From AWTP1-13 sp963840445 (GTDB lineage: Bacteria > Pseudomonadota > Alphaproteobacteria > Rhizobiales > Hyphomicrobiaceae), in assembly GCA_963840445.1 (NCBI GenBank), contig CAWIZC010000037.1:1-64000 (forward strand): a stretch of 64,000 nucleotides of DNA. Reading direction: 5' to 3'. Below are positions 9,071 to 18,581 of the stretch, one piece after another; the stretch's first letter is position 1, and every line of letters begins with the position of its first letter. Both the position numbers and the translations under genes were made by a program. Below the pieces are notes generated by a model that saw only the letters and a list, made by a program, of their open reading frames with translations, had not been told where the DNA came from and searched no databases.

Positions 9071-10354
9071 TCAGCTGAGTCCGAGGCGGTCCAAGGCGCG
9101 ATATGCGGCGATCGTGGCCGAGATGCTCAAGGCCCTGATGCGGTGCAACGGGATGGGTGCGATGGGGGTGAACGGAAACAGCGGTTCGCGGCCGGGTTCG
9201 ATGACGAGCCCGGCCAGCTCACGGCCCATCGACGTTTGCCAGCCAATGCCGCGACCCTGACATCCGATTGCCACTAGAACTCCCGGTGACGGGCTGTGCA
9301 AGTGCGGCAAGTAGTTGGGGTGGATGGCGACGCGACCACCCCATCGATGTGTGAAGGACACCTGGCCCAGAAAGGGGAATAGCTCGACCACGTCGCGCTG
9401 CAAATGCGCCCAGTCGCTCTCCGGCCCTGGCTCGCGATATGGGCCGCGCCCGCCCATGATTAGTCGCCCGTCTTCGCTCATGCGCCAGTAGCGAATGATA
9501 CGTCTGGTGTCGGACGCGATTTCCCCTCCGCCCAGGATGCGGCGACGATGCTCGGCGGGTAGCGGCTCGGTTGCGATCTGCAGGGAATTGGCAGCAACGA
9601 TTGATCTGCCAAGACCCTTGATGAGGTGATCATCGGAATAGGCGTTTGTGCATACGAGGACCGTATCTGCCCTGATGGTCGTGCGGCCTCGTGCGCTCGC
9701 CAGCCATCCCTTCGCCGAGCGGGTGAGCGAGCTGATCTCCGTGTCTCCGTACATGCGCGCTTTCGCCCGCAGCCCGGCACGAGCCAACTCTCGCGCATAC
9801 GAGAGTGGTTGCACCGAGCCCGCACGCCGATCGACAAATGCCCCGAGATAGCGCGCGGCGCCGCTGACGGCGGCAACCTGGTCCCTGCCCCAGAAGTCGA
9901 CCGCTGCGCCGCGCTTGGCCCATTGCTCCGCGCGCCGCTGTGCCTTGCTTGCTGCGGCATGCGTGTCGACTGGCTGCACCCATGCGGTCCGCCGTGATTG
10001 GGCGCCGAGACCGTGCCGCTCAATGAGATCGAACACAACATCGGCTGTCGCGCCTGCGAAGCGCCACAGCCGCTCGCCGTTCTCCCGGCCGAACAGAGTT
10101 TCGATGTCGTCGGGATCATACTTGAGGCCCGGGATCACCTGGCCGCCGTTCCGGCCCGACGCGCCGGAGCCTGGACCATGGCGGTCGACAGCGATCACAT
10201 CGACACCGCGCTCGGCGAGATGCAGGGCGGCCGACAGCCCAAGATACCCCGCCCCGATGACCAGCACGTCGGCCTTGAGATCGCCGTCGGCCGCCGGCGT
10301 GTCGGGTGCCGCGACGGCCGTTCCCTCCCAAAGATTGGCGTGACGGCATTGCAC
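9071..10354 (-). CDS. FAD-dependent oxidoreductase, DAO family (PuuB/OrdL-like)
   Basis: Flavoprotein amine oxidase/dehydrogenase of 427 residues. The N-terminal dinucleotide-binding motif VIGAGYLGLSAALHLAERG sits near residues 32-50, GASGRNGGQVIPG follows, and the C-terminal FAD segment is GVLVAIGCQGRGIGWQ. These are hallmarks of the DAO group containing gamma-glutamylputrescine oxidase. It lies between the XRE-cupin regulator (PuuR-like arrangement) and the enoyl-CoA hydratase, and opposite a PotABCD-type importer, so oxidation of an imported amine or N-substituted amino acid is likely. The exact substrate cannot be read from sequence. Confidence 0.85.
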   Translation of the reverse strand: MQCRHANLWEGTAVAAPDTPAADGDLKADVLVIGAGYLGLSAALHLAERGVDVIAVDRHGPGSGASGRNGGQVIPGLKYDPDDIETLFGRENGERLWRFAGATADVVFDLIERHGLGAQSRRTAWVQPVDTHAAASKAQRRAEQWAKRGAAVDFWGRDQVAAVSGAARYLGAFVDRRAGSVQPLSYARELARAGLRAKARMYGDTEISSLTRSAKGWLASARGRTTIRADTVLVCTNAYSDDHLIKGLGRSIVAANSLQIATEPLPAEHRRRILGGGEIASDTRRIIRYWRMSEDGRLIMGGRGPYREPGPESDWAHLQRDVVELFPFLGQVSFTHRWGGRVAIHPNYLPHLHSPSPGVLVAIGCQGRGIGWQTSMGRELAGLVIEPGREPLFPFTPIAPIPLHRIRALSISATIAAYRALDRLGLS

Positions 10355-10364
10355 CGTGATCGCC

Positions 10365-11009
10365 TCAATAGGTCGGTGGGGTGATCGCCCACACTACTTC
10401 CGTCTCGTCGGGACCGGGATTGCGGTAGCGGTGCGGCCGGGTGCTCGCGAAGCCGAAGCTGTCGCCTGCCTCGAGCAGAAACCGGTTGCCGTCGACCCAG
10501 ATCTCGAGGCGCCCGCGAATGACGACGCCGGCTTCCTCCCCAGCATGCGTGTAAGGCTTCTCGCCGGAAGAAGCACCGGGAGCAAAACGGCAGGAGAGAA
10601 GCTCGAGCGAACTGTCGATTGAAGGACTGAGAAGCTCGTCGACAATCCCGGCCGTGAAGTCGAGCCGGCGTCGACGCGCGCGGCGCACCACGATATCGCG
10701 CTCGGCTTCAGGCGCCGCTCCAGCTTCGAAAAACCAGCTGATCGTCACCCCGAACGCCCGGCTGATTGCCTGCAGCGCATTGATCGATGGCGTTGCGAGG
10801 TCGCGTTCCAGCAGGCTGAGATAGCCGACCGACAAGTGGGTTGCCTTGGCCAGCTCGGCCAGGGTGCAGCCGCGGGCCCTTCTCAGGCCCCGGATCTCCC
10901 GTCCGAGGAAGCGTACGGGCTCCGTACTTGCGTGACGCTCGCGCCGCGACTTGCTCACTGGCCGCGAGCGAGCACCTGGTGCTGCGCGAACCCCATTTTC
11001 GCCCGCCAT
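10365..11009 (-). CDS. XRE-family transcriptional regulator with C-terminal cupin domain
   Basis: Helix-turn-helix in the N-terminal half (LGREIRGLRRARGCTLAELA and HLSVGYLSLLERDLATPS) and a cupin effector domain in the C-terminal half (HAGEEAGVVIRGRLEIWVDG). This is the PuuR-like architecture. I prefer ATG 11009, with AGGA upstream; ATG 11033 and TTG 11051 are in frame but lack a ribosome-binding site. It heads a minus-strand operon with the DAO oxidoreductase and hydratase and faces the CrtI-like/ABC operon, so it probably controls both directions. A 9-bp direct repeat in the shared promoter is a candidate operator. Confidence 0.85.
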   Translation of the reverse strand: MAGENGVRAAPGARSRPVSKSRRERHASTEPVRFLGREIRGLRRARGCTLAELAKATHLSVGYLSLLERDLATPSINALQAISRAFGVTISWFFEAGAAPEAERDIVVRRARRRRLDFTAGIVDELLSPSIDSSLELLSCRFAPGASSGEKPYTHAGEEAGVVIRGRLEIWVDGNRFLLEAGDSFGFASTRPHRYRNPGPDETEVVWAITPPTY

Positions 11010-11070
11010 ACTGCCAGCGATCCTGTTTTTCATTGACAATAATACTGCCAATATTTTTTACTTCAGTCAA
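11008..11070. promoter_or_regulatory. AT-rich divergent promoter with paired ATACTGCCA repeats
   Basis: ATACTGCCA occurs twice in direct orientation (11008-11016 and 11042-11050, 34 bp apart). ATTG-A-CAAT, a perfect inverted repeat, lies at 11032-11040. For the minus strand, TTGACT (11065-11070) and CAGTAT (11047-11042) are 17 bp apart, a reasonable sigma-70 promoter; the second repeat copy overlaps its -10. The AT-richness stands out from the surrounding GC-rich DNA. Autoregulation by the XRE-cupin protein is inferred. Confidence 0.5.
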
Positions 11071-11091
11071 AGCCGTTTACGGAGAGTTCGC

Positions 11092-12675
11092 GTGACGGTG
11101 CGCTACGACGCGGTCATCATCGGCGGAGGCCATAACGGGCTTACCTGTGCGGCCTATCTTGCTCGCGCCGGTCTCAAGACACTGGTGCTCGAGAGGCGGC
11201 CGGTGATTGGCGGTGCAGCGGTCACCGAGGAGGTGGTGCCGGGCTTCAAATTCTCGGTGTTCAGCTACCTCATGAGCCTGCTGCACCCGAAGGTGATCCG
11301 CGATCTCGAACTGCAAAAATATGGATTCGAGGTGCTGCCGGCCTCCGATATGTTCGGCCCGCTTCCAGGCGGTGACCACATCGTATTTTCCGACTCCGTG
11401 GCGCGATCGCAGGCGAGCTTCGCCCGCTTCTCGAAGAAGGACGCGGCGATCTATCCGGAGTTCGATCGCTACCTAAGCGAGGCGGCCAACATTGTCCGCA
11501 AGTTGCTGCTTGAGACGCCGCCCGATGTCTCTTGCCGCGACTGGCGCTCATTCAAGGATACAGCGAAGCTTATTTGGAAATATCGAAAAGTCGGCGGTAA
11601 GTTTTTTCGCCTCGTCGACCTGCTGACGATGAGCGCCGACGACTATTTGTCCGAATGGTTCGAAGACACTCACATCAAGGCGCTGCTCGCCTACTACAGC
11701 GGGATAGGTACTTTTGTCGGGCCGCGCAGCCCCGGCTCGGCCTACGTCATCATGCATCACGTGATGGGCGAGCACGCGGGCGCCGGGGGCTGGGGCTTTA
11801 TCCGCGGCGGCATGGGTACGATCACGCAGGCTATCGCGGCGTCCGGCCAGGCGGACGGCCTAGAAATTCGCACCAATGCCGCAGTGGCGGCGATCGACAC
11901 TCGGGCGGGACGCGCGACCGGTGTTACGCTCAGCGACGGAACTCGGATCGAGGCGGACGTCATCGCCAGCAATGTCAGCGCCAAGCTGACCTTCCTGGAG
12001 TTTCTCCCCGAGAGCGCACTGCCGGCCGATTTCGTCCGCGATGTGCGCGCGTATCGGACCTATTCGGCCGCTTTCAAGATCAACATAGCCTGCGAGCGGC
12101 TCCCGCAGTACACCTCATTTGATGCTGCGACGTGCGGCTTTCCCTATCCGACCTACACGCATATCGGGCCTACCATCGAATATCTGGAGCGTGCTTACGA
12201 TGATGCCAAGTACGGCGACTGGTCGCGCGATCCGTTCATCACGCCGGTAGCGCCAAGTTTCGTCGATAACACCATCTCTCCGCCCGGCAAGCATGTCGTC
12301 CACTTGTTCGGTGGCCATGCTCCCTACAAGTTACGTGAGGGCAGCTGGGAAGAGCGCAAGCCCGATTTCGTCAAGAACGTCTTGCGGGTGATGGACCAGC
12401 ATGCGCCCGGATTCTCGAGCGGCATCATCGATATGCAGGTTCTGACGCCGCCTGACATCGAGGCGAAGATCGGCTCGCCGCACGGCCACATCTTCCACGG
12501 CGAGCTGCAAGCCGATCAGTTGTTCTTCGCGCGGCCCGCACCGCATTTTGCCGACTACCGCAGTCCCATCAAGGGACTCTACCAGTGCGGTTCGTCGGCC
12601 CATCCAGGTGGCGGCGTCGGCGGCGTCCCAGGCCACAATGCGGCGCGCGAGATCCTGAAGGACCTGCGCCGATGA
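11092..12675 (+). CDS. Phytoene-dehydrogenase-like FAD-dependent oxidoreductase (CrtI/retinol saturase family)
   Basis: Start GTG 11092 with GGAGAG five nt upstream; the frame is open from 10951 but that extension is the regulator's promoter. The 527-residue product begins with the FAD motif DAVIIGGGHNGLTCAAYLARAG. It also has the CrtI-like block VIGGAAVTEEVVPGFKFS and ends with YQCGSSAHPGGGVGGVPGHNAA. No carotenoid genes are near, so pigment synthesis is unlikely. Genes of this type beside PotABCD-like importers are common in alphaproteobacteria, presumably acting on the imported amine. First gene of the plus-strand operon continuing to the acyl-CoA dehydrogenase. Confidence 0.85.
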   Translation: MTVRYDAVIIGGGHNGLTCAAYLARAGLKTLVLERRPVIGGAAVTEEVVPGFKFSVFSYLMSLLHPKVIRDLELQKYGFEVLPASDMFGPLPGGDHIVFSDSVARSQASFARFSKKDAAIYPEFDRYLSEAANIVRKLLLETPPDVSCRDWRSFKDTAKLIWKYRKVGGKFFRLVDLLTMSADDYLSEWFEDTHIKALLAYYSGIGTFVGPRSPGSAYVIMHHVMGEHAGAGGWGFIRGGMGTITQAIAASGQADGLEIRTNAAVAAIDTRAGRATGVTLSDGTRIEADVIASNVSAKLTFLEFLPESALPADFVRDVRAYRTYSAAFKINIACERLPQYTSFDAATCGFPYPTYTHIGPTIEYLERAYDDAKYGDWSRDPFITPVAPSFVDNTISPPGKHVVHLFGGHAPYKLREGSWEERKPDFVKNVLRVMDQHAPGFSSGIIDMQVLTPPDIEAKIGSPHGHIFHGELQADQLFFARPAPHFADYRSPIKGLYQCGSSAHPGGGVGGVPGHNAAREILKDLRR

Positions 12676-12743
12676 TCTCAGCCCAGCATGGCCGCGGTTC
12701 GGTGGGCCAGCCCGCCACGGCGCACGACGGGGAGCGCTTTTAA

Positions 12744-13571
12744 ATGGCGCGAGTGGCGACAGCGTTGCTTCTCGCGCCTGCGCTTCTCGTGCTTGGGGTT
12801 GCTTTTCTGCTGCCACTCGTTCGGCTGCTCGTCTTGAGCCTGTCTTCGTCCGGAGGCGCACTTGCACCCTATGCGGCTCTATTCGGTGACGACATCTATC
12901 GCAAGGTATTCTGGAACACCGCGTTGTTCGCTGTTGCGGTAACGGCAATCACCCTAGCCATCGGCTGGCCGACCGCCTTCGTGCTGACCAGGCTTCGCGG
13001 CGGTGCGCGCACACTCATGTTCGCGGCCGTGCTGGCCCCGTTATGGATCAGCGTCCTAGTCCGCACGTTCTCCTGGATGCTACTGCTTGAGACGAACGGG
13101 CCAATCAATCGCGCGCTGGTGGGTAGTGGCGTGATCGGTGCGCCGCTGGCGCTGCTTTTCAACAATACTGGCGTGATCATCGGCATGGTGCATGTGCTGC
13201 TGCCCTATGCGGTGCTGCCGATCTACGCCGCCCTGGTCCGCATCGACCCCGCCTTGCTCAGGGCGAGCGAGGGCCTCGGGGCGTCGTGGCTGACGACGTT
13301 CGGTCACGTCCTGCTACCTCTGTCGGCGCAAGGCAGCGCCACCGCGGCAGCTTTCGTCTTTCTGCTGTCGTTCGGCTTTTTTATTACGCCGGCGCTGCTC
13401 GGAGGCCCGTCCAACATAACTCTGTCGATGCTGATCGACCACTTCGTCAGTGAGCGTCTCGACTGGGCGTTGGCAGGCGCGGCCTCATTGGTGCTGTTGG
13501 GCCTCACCCTGCTGTTCGTCGGAGCGGCCGGACGGTTCGTTCGTATCGCACGCCTGGTCGAGGTGCGGTAA
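12744..13571 (+). CDS. ABC transporter permease, PotB-like
   Basis: Inner-membrane subunit of the second polyamine/opine-type importer, 275 residues. Hydrophobic N-terminus (LLLAPALLVLGVAFLLPLV), about six membrane spans, and an EAA-like loop LLRASEGLGA followed by HVLLPLSAQGS. GGGGAGCG precedes the ATG. The stop overlaps the next start as TAATG, indicating coupled translation with the second permease. Confidence 0.88.
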   Translation: MARVATALLLAPALLVLGVAFLLPLVRLLVLSLSSSGGALAPYAALFGDDIYRKVFWNTALFAVAVTAITLAIGWPTAFVLTRLRGGARTLMFAAVLAPLWISVLVRTFSWMLLLETNGPINRALVGSGVIGAPLALLFNNTGVIIGMVHVLLPYAVLPIYAALVRIDPALLRASEGLGASWLTTFGHVLLPLSAQGSATAAAFVFLLSFGFFITPALLGGPSNITLSMLIDHFVSERLDWALAGAASLVLLGLTLLFVGAAGRFVRIARLVEVR

Positions 13572-14344
13572 TGGGCGGACGTCTTGCGCTCTCTGCTTTC
13601 GCGGCGCTGGTCGGCGCCTTTCTGCTGCTTCCGATCTTTGCGGTGATACCGACGGCCTTCAACGCCTCCAGCTTCATCCGATTGCCGCCGGACGCCTGGT
13701 CCGGACGATGGTGGGGGACATTCTTCGCCGATTCGACCTGGCGCCGCGCACTGATGACAAGCCTGCAGGTCGCGACGCTCGCCGCCGCGCTGTCGGTGGT
13801 GTTAGGCACCGCTGCGGCTCTCGGCATCGCGCGGCTCGGCGGATGGATGCGTCAACTGGCGCTTGCCATCTTCGTTGGACCCGTCATCGTGCCAGTCATC
13901 GTCCTTGCCGTAGCGCTATACTCGCTCGCCCGGTCGGCCGGGCTGGTCGGCACGATCGCAATTCTGGCGATTGCCCACACGATGCTGGCATTGCCTTATG
14001 TGGCGCTCAACGTCGGCGTCTCCCTGGCGGCGCTCGATCCCAGGCTGGCGCTCGCCGCCACCGGACTGGCCGCCTCTCCCTGGCGCGTGTTCCGTACCGT
14101 GACATTGCCGCTGATCATGCCGGGCGTGCTCGGAGGCGGCGTGTTTGCGTTCGTCACGTCGTTCGACGAAGTGGTGCTGTCGATCTTCCTCGCGGGTCCG
14201 CAGGCAAAGACGTTGCCTGTGCGGATCTGGGAGGAGATCAGGGTCGAATACACTCCGGTGGTCGCCGTGGCGGCAACCATCATGATCGCACTCGCAGTGG
14301 CCGCCGTGGCTGCCAGCCGGATGATCCAGCGGAGGCACGCGTGA
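13571..14344 (+). CDS. ABC transporter permease, PotC-like
   Basis: Second inner-membrane subunit, 257 residues. About six membrane spans and the EAA loop LALAATGLAASPWRVFRTVTL, shortened relative to the first permease but with the following LPLIMPG retained. It overlaps the preceding gene by one base and the following ATPase gene (GTGA overlap), a compact operon typical of this importer class. Confidence 0.88.
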   Translation: MGGRLALSAFAALVGAFLLLPIFAVIPTAFNASSFIRLPPDAWSGRWWGTFFADSTWRRALMTSLQVATLAAALSVVLGTAAALGIARLGGWMRQLALAIFVGPVIVPVIVLAVALYSLARSAGLVGTIAILAIAHTMLALPYVALNVGVSLAALDPRLALAATGLAASPWRVFRTVTLPLIMPGVLGGGVFAFVTSFDEVVLSIFLAGPQAKTLPVRIWEEIRVEYTPVVAVAATIMIALAVAAVAASRMIQRRHA

Positions 14345-15421
14345 CTGGCGTTCGCTTCGCCGGCATCTCAAAGACATTTGCCGAGGCCGAGGTGCTGCGG
14401 CCGATCGATCTTGATATCGCCTCGGGCGAATTCCTCACGCTGCTTGGGCCCTCGGGCTCCGGCAAGACGACGCTGCTCAACCTTTGCGCGGGCTACCTGC
14501 CGCCGACAGCAGGTCGGCTGTTCGTTGGCGGGCGCGACATCACGAGCCTCCCCGCCAGGGTTCGCAACATGGGCATGGTCTTCCAGAACTACGCCTTGTT
14601 CCCGCACATGAGCGTGTTCGAGAACGTCGCCTATGGCCTGAAAGCGCGCAGGCTGTCGCGACCTGAGATAGACCGTCGGGTGACCGAGGTACTGGCCATG
14701 CTGCAACTCGAGGGGTTTGATGGCCGCGCGATCGGCAAACTCTCCGGCGGCCAGCAGCAGCGCGTGGCTCTGGCGCGTGCGATGGTCATCGAGCCGGACA
14801 TCCTTCTGATGGATGAGCCGCTCGGCGCGCTCGACCGCGCGCTCAGGAAGGACGTCCAGCTCCAGATCAGGCGCCTGCATCTGGCGCACCCGCGCACCAC
14901 CATCTACGTGACCCACGACCAGGAGGAGGCCCTGGTCATGTCGGATCGCATCGCTGTAATGCGCGCCGGGAGGGTCGTTCAGGCCGGTTCCGGCCGCGAT
15001 CTTTACGAGCGACCCGTCAATGCTTTTGTGGCGCGCTTCCTGGGCGAGTTCGAACCTCATTGCCGGCACCGTGACGGCGGTCGGCGGCGGCAAAGCCTTG
15101 CTGCGTGCCGAAGGGCTGGGCCGCCCTATCGAAGGCCGGGCGGCACCCGGTCTTGCCCTCAACGAGGCCGGCCTCGCGCTGATCCGTCCAGAGTCCGTGC
15201 GCTTGGTAAGCGATGGCATTCCGGCCTCGGTGACCGAGCGTGTCTATCTGGGCGAAATAACAGCGGTGCGGCTGCGGCTGCCCAATTCCCAGGAGATTTG
15301 GTGCCGTCGCTTTGCTGCGGAAGTGCCTGACACCGGGAAGCAAGTGATCGGATGGGATGAGACGGCCGTGTCCATCCTGCCGGCGGAAGATTCAGAGAAA
15401 GGGAGTGTGCTGCCATGCTGA
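14341..15421 (+). pseudogene. ABC transporter ATP-binding protein, PotA type, with one frameshift
   Basis: Starts at GTG 14341, overlapping the permease stop. Walker A GPSGSGKTT, signature LSGGQQQRVALARAM and Walker B ILLMDEPLGALD are all intact. At about 15049 the reading frame breaks right after VARFLGE. Removing one T there joins SNLIAGTV and the TOBE-type tail (IRPESVRL, VYLGEIT, VGWDETAVSIL analog), ending at 15421 exactly overlapping the ATG of the binding protein. Unrepaired, the product would be about 330 residues with a foreign 95-residue tail. The good operon fit of the restored frame suggests a sequencing error or very recent mutation. Confidence 0.8.
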
Positions 15422-16473
15422 CGAGACGTCGACTTCTGCAAGCCGGGGCTGCAGGCGCTGTCGCCGGTCCCGCCATATTCCGCACTGGTACGGGCGTGCG
15501 GGCGCAGGGTAGGCCTATGACGTTCTGCTCCTGGGGCGGCGCGCTGAGCGACTTGGAGAAGAGCGCAATGCTTGAACCGTTCGCCAAAATGAAAGGCGTC
15601 GAATTTGCGTATGCCTCGCCGACGGCCTATCCGAAGCTCAAGGCGATGGCAGAGGCTGGTGCGCCGGAATGGGACCTCGTCGACGTGGGCGGACGCTACA
15701 TTTTCCAGGGTGCCGACTTCCTCGAGCCGCTTGACATGTCCCTCATTCCGAATGCCAAGGCGCTCGATCCGGGCTGGGTCACGCCCAAGGGCATTTTCAC
15801 CTCGACAGGCGCCACGATCATAGCTTGGAACACCAAGGCCTTCCCGGCCGATAAAGGGCCAACGAGCTGGAAGGACTTCTGGGACGTAAAGGCGTTTCCA
15901 GGTCCGCGTGGCCTCTACAAGCAATTCTATTACAACTACGAGGCGGCCCTGCTGGCAGCGGGCACCGCGCGCAAGGACATCTATCCGGTCAGCGACGACA
16001 AGGTGAAACTGGCGATAGAGAAACTGACGGAGCTCAAGCCGCACGTCAAAGTGTGGTGGACGGCGGGAGCGCAGCCGCCGCAACTGCTGGCGAGCGGGGA
16101 GCTTGCCATGTCTTCGGCCTGGTCCGGCCGCATCCTCGCAGGCATCAAGGAGAACGCGGCGATCGCCATGACCTTCAAGGACGGCATCGCCTGGGGCAAT
16201 GCCTGGGTCGTGGTCAAGGGGACGCCGCACAAGCAGTTGGCGATGGAGGCGATCAACTACGCGATCTCACCAGAAGCGCAGATGAAGCTGCTTGATTTCG
16301 GGACTTATGGCCCGGTGCTGGGCGCCGCCGCGGAAAAGGGTAACGACGCGCAGAAAATGTGGATGGTCACGGCGCCGCAAAACGCCAGGGAGATGCTGAT
16401 CATCAACGAGGAGCAGGCGGCGCAGTATTCTGCCAAGTACGAGGCCGATTGGAATCGCTTCCAGCTCGGCTGA
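15415..16473 (+). CDS. Periplasmic substrate-binding protein, PotD-like
   Basis: Solute receptor of the second importer, 352 residues. Tat-like signal: MLTRRRLLQAGAAGAVAG, with export probably completed after GVRAQG. The mature part opens with MTFCSWGGAL as in extracellular solute-binding family 1 proteins. The start ATG overlaps the end of the frame-restored ATPase gene, and the CoA-ligase gene follows within 10 nt. The PotD/opine-binding subgroup covers polyamines, spermidine, opines and iron; the specificity pocket cannot be assigned here. Confidence 0.88.
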   Translation: MLTRRRLLQAGAAGAVAGPAIFRTGTGVRAQGRPMTFCSWGGALSDLEKSAMLEPFAKMKGVEFAYASPTAYPKLKAMAEAGAPEWDLVDVGGRYIFQGADFLEPLDMSLIPNAKALDPGWVTPKGIFTSTGATIIAWNTKAFPADKGPTSWKDFWDVKAFPGPRGLYKQFYYNYEAALLAAGTARKDIYPVSDDKVKLAIEKLTELKPHVKVWWTAGAQPPQLLASGELAMSSAWSGRILAGIKENAAIAMTFKDGIAWGNAWVVVKGTPHKQLAMEAINYAISPEAQMKLLDFGTYGPVLGAAAEKGNDAQKMWMVTAPQNAREMLIINEEQAAQYSAKYEADWNRFQLG

Positions 16474-16481
16474 GACAGCCC

Positions 16482-18581
16482 GTGCACGACCATCCGCTGC
16501 AACCGCTGCTCGTACCGCGCTCTATCGCCTTTGTCGGTGCGAGCAACCGGCCGAACACGCCGGGGCATGACATGATGCGCGCCATACGGCGCAGCGGCTT
16601 TGCCGGCATCGTGCATGCCGTGAATCCGAGGTACGAGGAAATCGAAGGCTATCCCTGCGTTGCCAGTCTGACTGCACTGGCTTCGCCGCCCGATCTTGTC
16701 GTGCTCGGCGTCAAGAACGAGGCCCTAGAGGAGACCCTGGCCGAGGCCATTGCGAGCAAGGCTCGCGCCGCCTTGATATTCGCTTCGGCATTTCTCTCCG
16801 AGGACAGCGACCCGCCGCTCAGCGCGCGCCTGGCATCCATGGCACGCGCCGCCGGCATTCCTGTCTGCGGCGGCAACTGCATGGGCTATTACAACGAAAT
16901 CGATCACGTGTGGATTTGTGGCTTTCCAAGCCCGCGCACGCCGCGCACCGGCTCGATCGCGTTGATTGCGCACTCGGGCAGCGTCTTCGGCGCACTTGCG
17001 CACAACGATCCGCGGCTGCGTTTTGCATTCGCGATATCGCCGGGGCAGGAGTTAACGACCACCATCGCCGACTATCTGGCCTATGCTGTCGATCGACCCG
17101 AGGTAAAGGTCGCCGGTCTATTCATTGAGGCGGCCCGTGACCCGGACGGATTTCGCGAGGCATTGGCGCGCGCGGCCGAGCGCAACGTCGCAGTCGTGGC
17201 CTTGAAGACGGGACGTACCGAGGCGGCAGCTCGAGCCGCCTTCACTCATACCGGCGCGCTCGCCGGCAACGACGCCGCCTACGAGGCATTGTTCGATCGT
17301 TACGGTGTCGTACGCGTCGACACGCTTGACGAGCTTGCGGCCACCCTGTTGCTGCTTTCCACGGGTCGGCGTGCCGCCAACGGTGGGCTCGTCTCCATTC
17401 ATGATTCCGGTGGCGAGCGCGAAATGATCATCGACCAGGCCGAAGCGCTTGGTGTGCCGTTCGCAGCCATCACTCCCGAGAGCGCCTCGAGCATCGCGCA
17501 GAGGCTCGACCCGGGACTTGCCGCGGAGAACCCGCTTGATGCCTGGGGTACGGGTCGTGATTTCGTGGCGCAGTTCGAGGGGTGCTTCCAGTCGCTGGTC
17601 GATGATCCTTCCGCAGCTATCGGCCTTTTCGTTGCCGATATTCGCGATGGCTCCTACCTCCACGAAGGGTTTGCGACGGCCGCGCGCGCAGTTGCCGGCC
17701 GCACGGAAAAGCCCGTCGCAGTGGCCACAAACTACACCCAGGTTCGACACGACCAGTTGGCCTTGGCACTAACTGATGCGGGTGTGCCGGTTCTCGACGG
17801 CACGCACAGCGCATTGATCGCCGTCCGCGGCGCCTTGCTGATCCGTGACTTCCAGGTCCGCGCCGCCGATCCCCCGCCCGCGTCGCCTGCGCGGGTGGAC
17901 TGGCGGCGACGCTTGGGCCGCGGCGTCGGACTCGACGAAGGGACCGCCTTTGACCTGCTTTCCGATTGGGGCATTCCCACGCCTGTCCGCCGGATCGCTA
18001 TAAACGAAGGTCACGCTATCGCCGCGGCGCGAGAGATCGGACTTCCGGTCGTTGCCAAGACAGCCATGCCGGGCATCCACCACAAGACCGAGGTCGCGGG
18101 CGTGAAACTTGGACTGCGCACCGAGGCAGATGTAGCGTCCGCCTACCGCGATCTTAGCGCGCGGCTGGGCCCGCGTGTCAGCTTGTCCGCCATGGCCGCC
18201 CCTGGTGTCGAACTGTTTCTTGGGTTTGTGCGCGACGCGCAGTTTGGACCGTTGGTAGTGGTGGGTGCGGGCGGTATCCTGGCCGAGTTCCTTGCGGATC
18301 GGGCAGCGGCGCTTGCTCCCTTCGGGCCGGCAACGGCCCGCCGGCTGTTGGAGCGCTTGAAGATCCGCAAACTGCTCGACGGCTTTCGCGGAGCGCCCGC
18401 GCCGGATCTCGATGAACTTGCAGGACTGATTGCGAGATTCTCCGTCATGGCCGCCGAGTTGGGTGATTTGATCGGCGAGATGGACGTCAATCCACTAATC
18501 TGCGGTTCGACGATCGTCGCCGTCGATGCCTTGATCAGAACCTCTGAGGATTGCGGCCATGGACCTCACGCTTCCGGCTGA
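16482..18581 (+). CDS. NDP-forming acyl-CoA synthetase (acetate-CoA ligase-like)
   Basis: Converts a carboxylic acid, CoA and ATP to acyl-CoA and ADP via a phosphohistidine. The 699-residue single chain has the alpha part first: CoA-binding Rossmann domain with VPRSIAFVGASNRPNTPG, then a ligase-CoA domain with LIAHSGS and the TGALAG motif. An ATP-grasp domain follows at the C-terminus (LPVVAKTAMPGIHHKTEVAG, VVVGAGGILAEFLADRA). GTG 16482 is chosen because the CoA-binding domain begins immediately after; the frame is open from 16359 through the previous gene. It overlaps the acyl-CoA dehydrogenase by 23 nt, so it probably activates an acid derived from the imported substrate. Confidence 0.85.
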   Translation: MHDHPLQPLLVPRSIAFVGASNRPNTPGHDMMRAIRRSGFAGIVHAVNPRYEEIEGYPCVASLTALASPPDLVVLGVKNEALEETLAEAIASKARAALIFASAFLSEDSDPPLSARLASMARAAGIPVCGGNCMGYYNEIDHVWICGFPSPRTPRTGSIALIAHSGSVFGALAHNDPRLRFAFAISPGQELTTTIADYLAYAVDRPEVKVAGLFIEAARDPDGFREALARAAERNVAVVALKTGRTEAAARAAFTHTGALAGNDAAYEALFDRYGVVRVDTLDELAATLLLLSTGRRAANGGLVSIHDSGGEREMIIDQAEALGVPFAAITPESASSIAQRLDPGLAAENPLDAWGTGRDFVAQFEGCFQSLVDDPSAAIGLFVADIRDGSYLHEGFATAARAVAGRTEKPVAVATNYTQVRHDQLALALTDAGVPVLDGTHSALIAVRGALLIRDFQVRAADPPPASPARVDWRRRLGRGVGLDEGTAFDLLSDWGIPTPVRRIAINEGHAIAAAREIGLPVVAKTAMPGIHHKTEVAGVKLGLRTEADVASAYRDLSARLGPRVSLSAMAAPGVELFLGFVRDAQFGPLVVVGAGGILAEFLADRAAALAPFGPATARRLLERLKIRKLLDGFRGAPAPDLDELAGLIARFSVMAAELGDLIGEMDVNPLICGSTIVAVDALIRTSEDCGHGPHASG

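Noticed and set aside
11092..12675. Carotenoid biosynthesis gene crtI
   Set aside because: The family includes many non-carotenoid enzymes and no crtB, crtE or related genes are present.
15040..15060. Programmed ribosomal frameshift in the ABC ATPase
   Set aside because: No slippery heptamer or downstream structure is evident, and six similar extra bases elsewhere make an error or mutation simpler.
13450..15330. 626-codon frame as one ABC protein
   Set aside because: The first 297 codons are a shadow of the two permease genes; the ATPase starts at 14341, and the last 95 codons are out of frame after the extra base.
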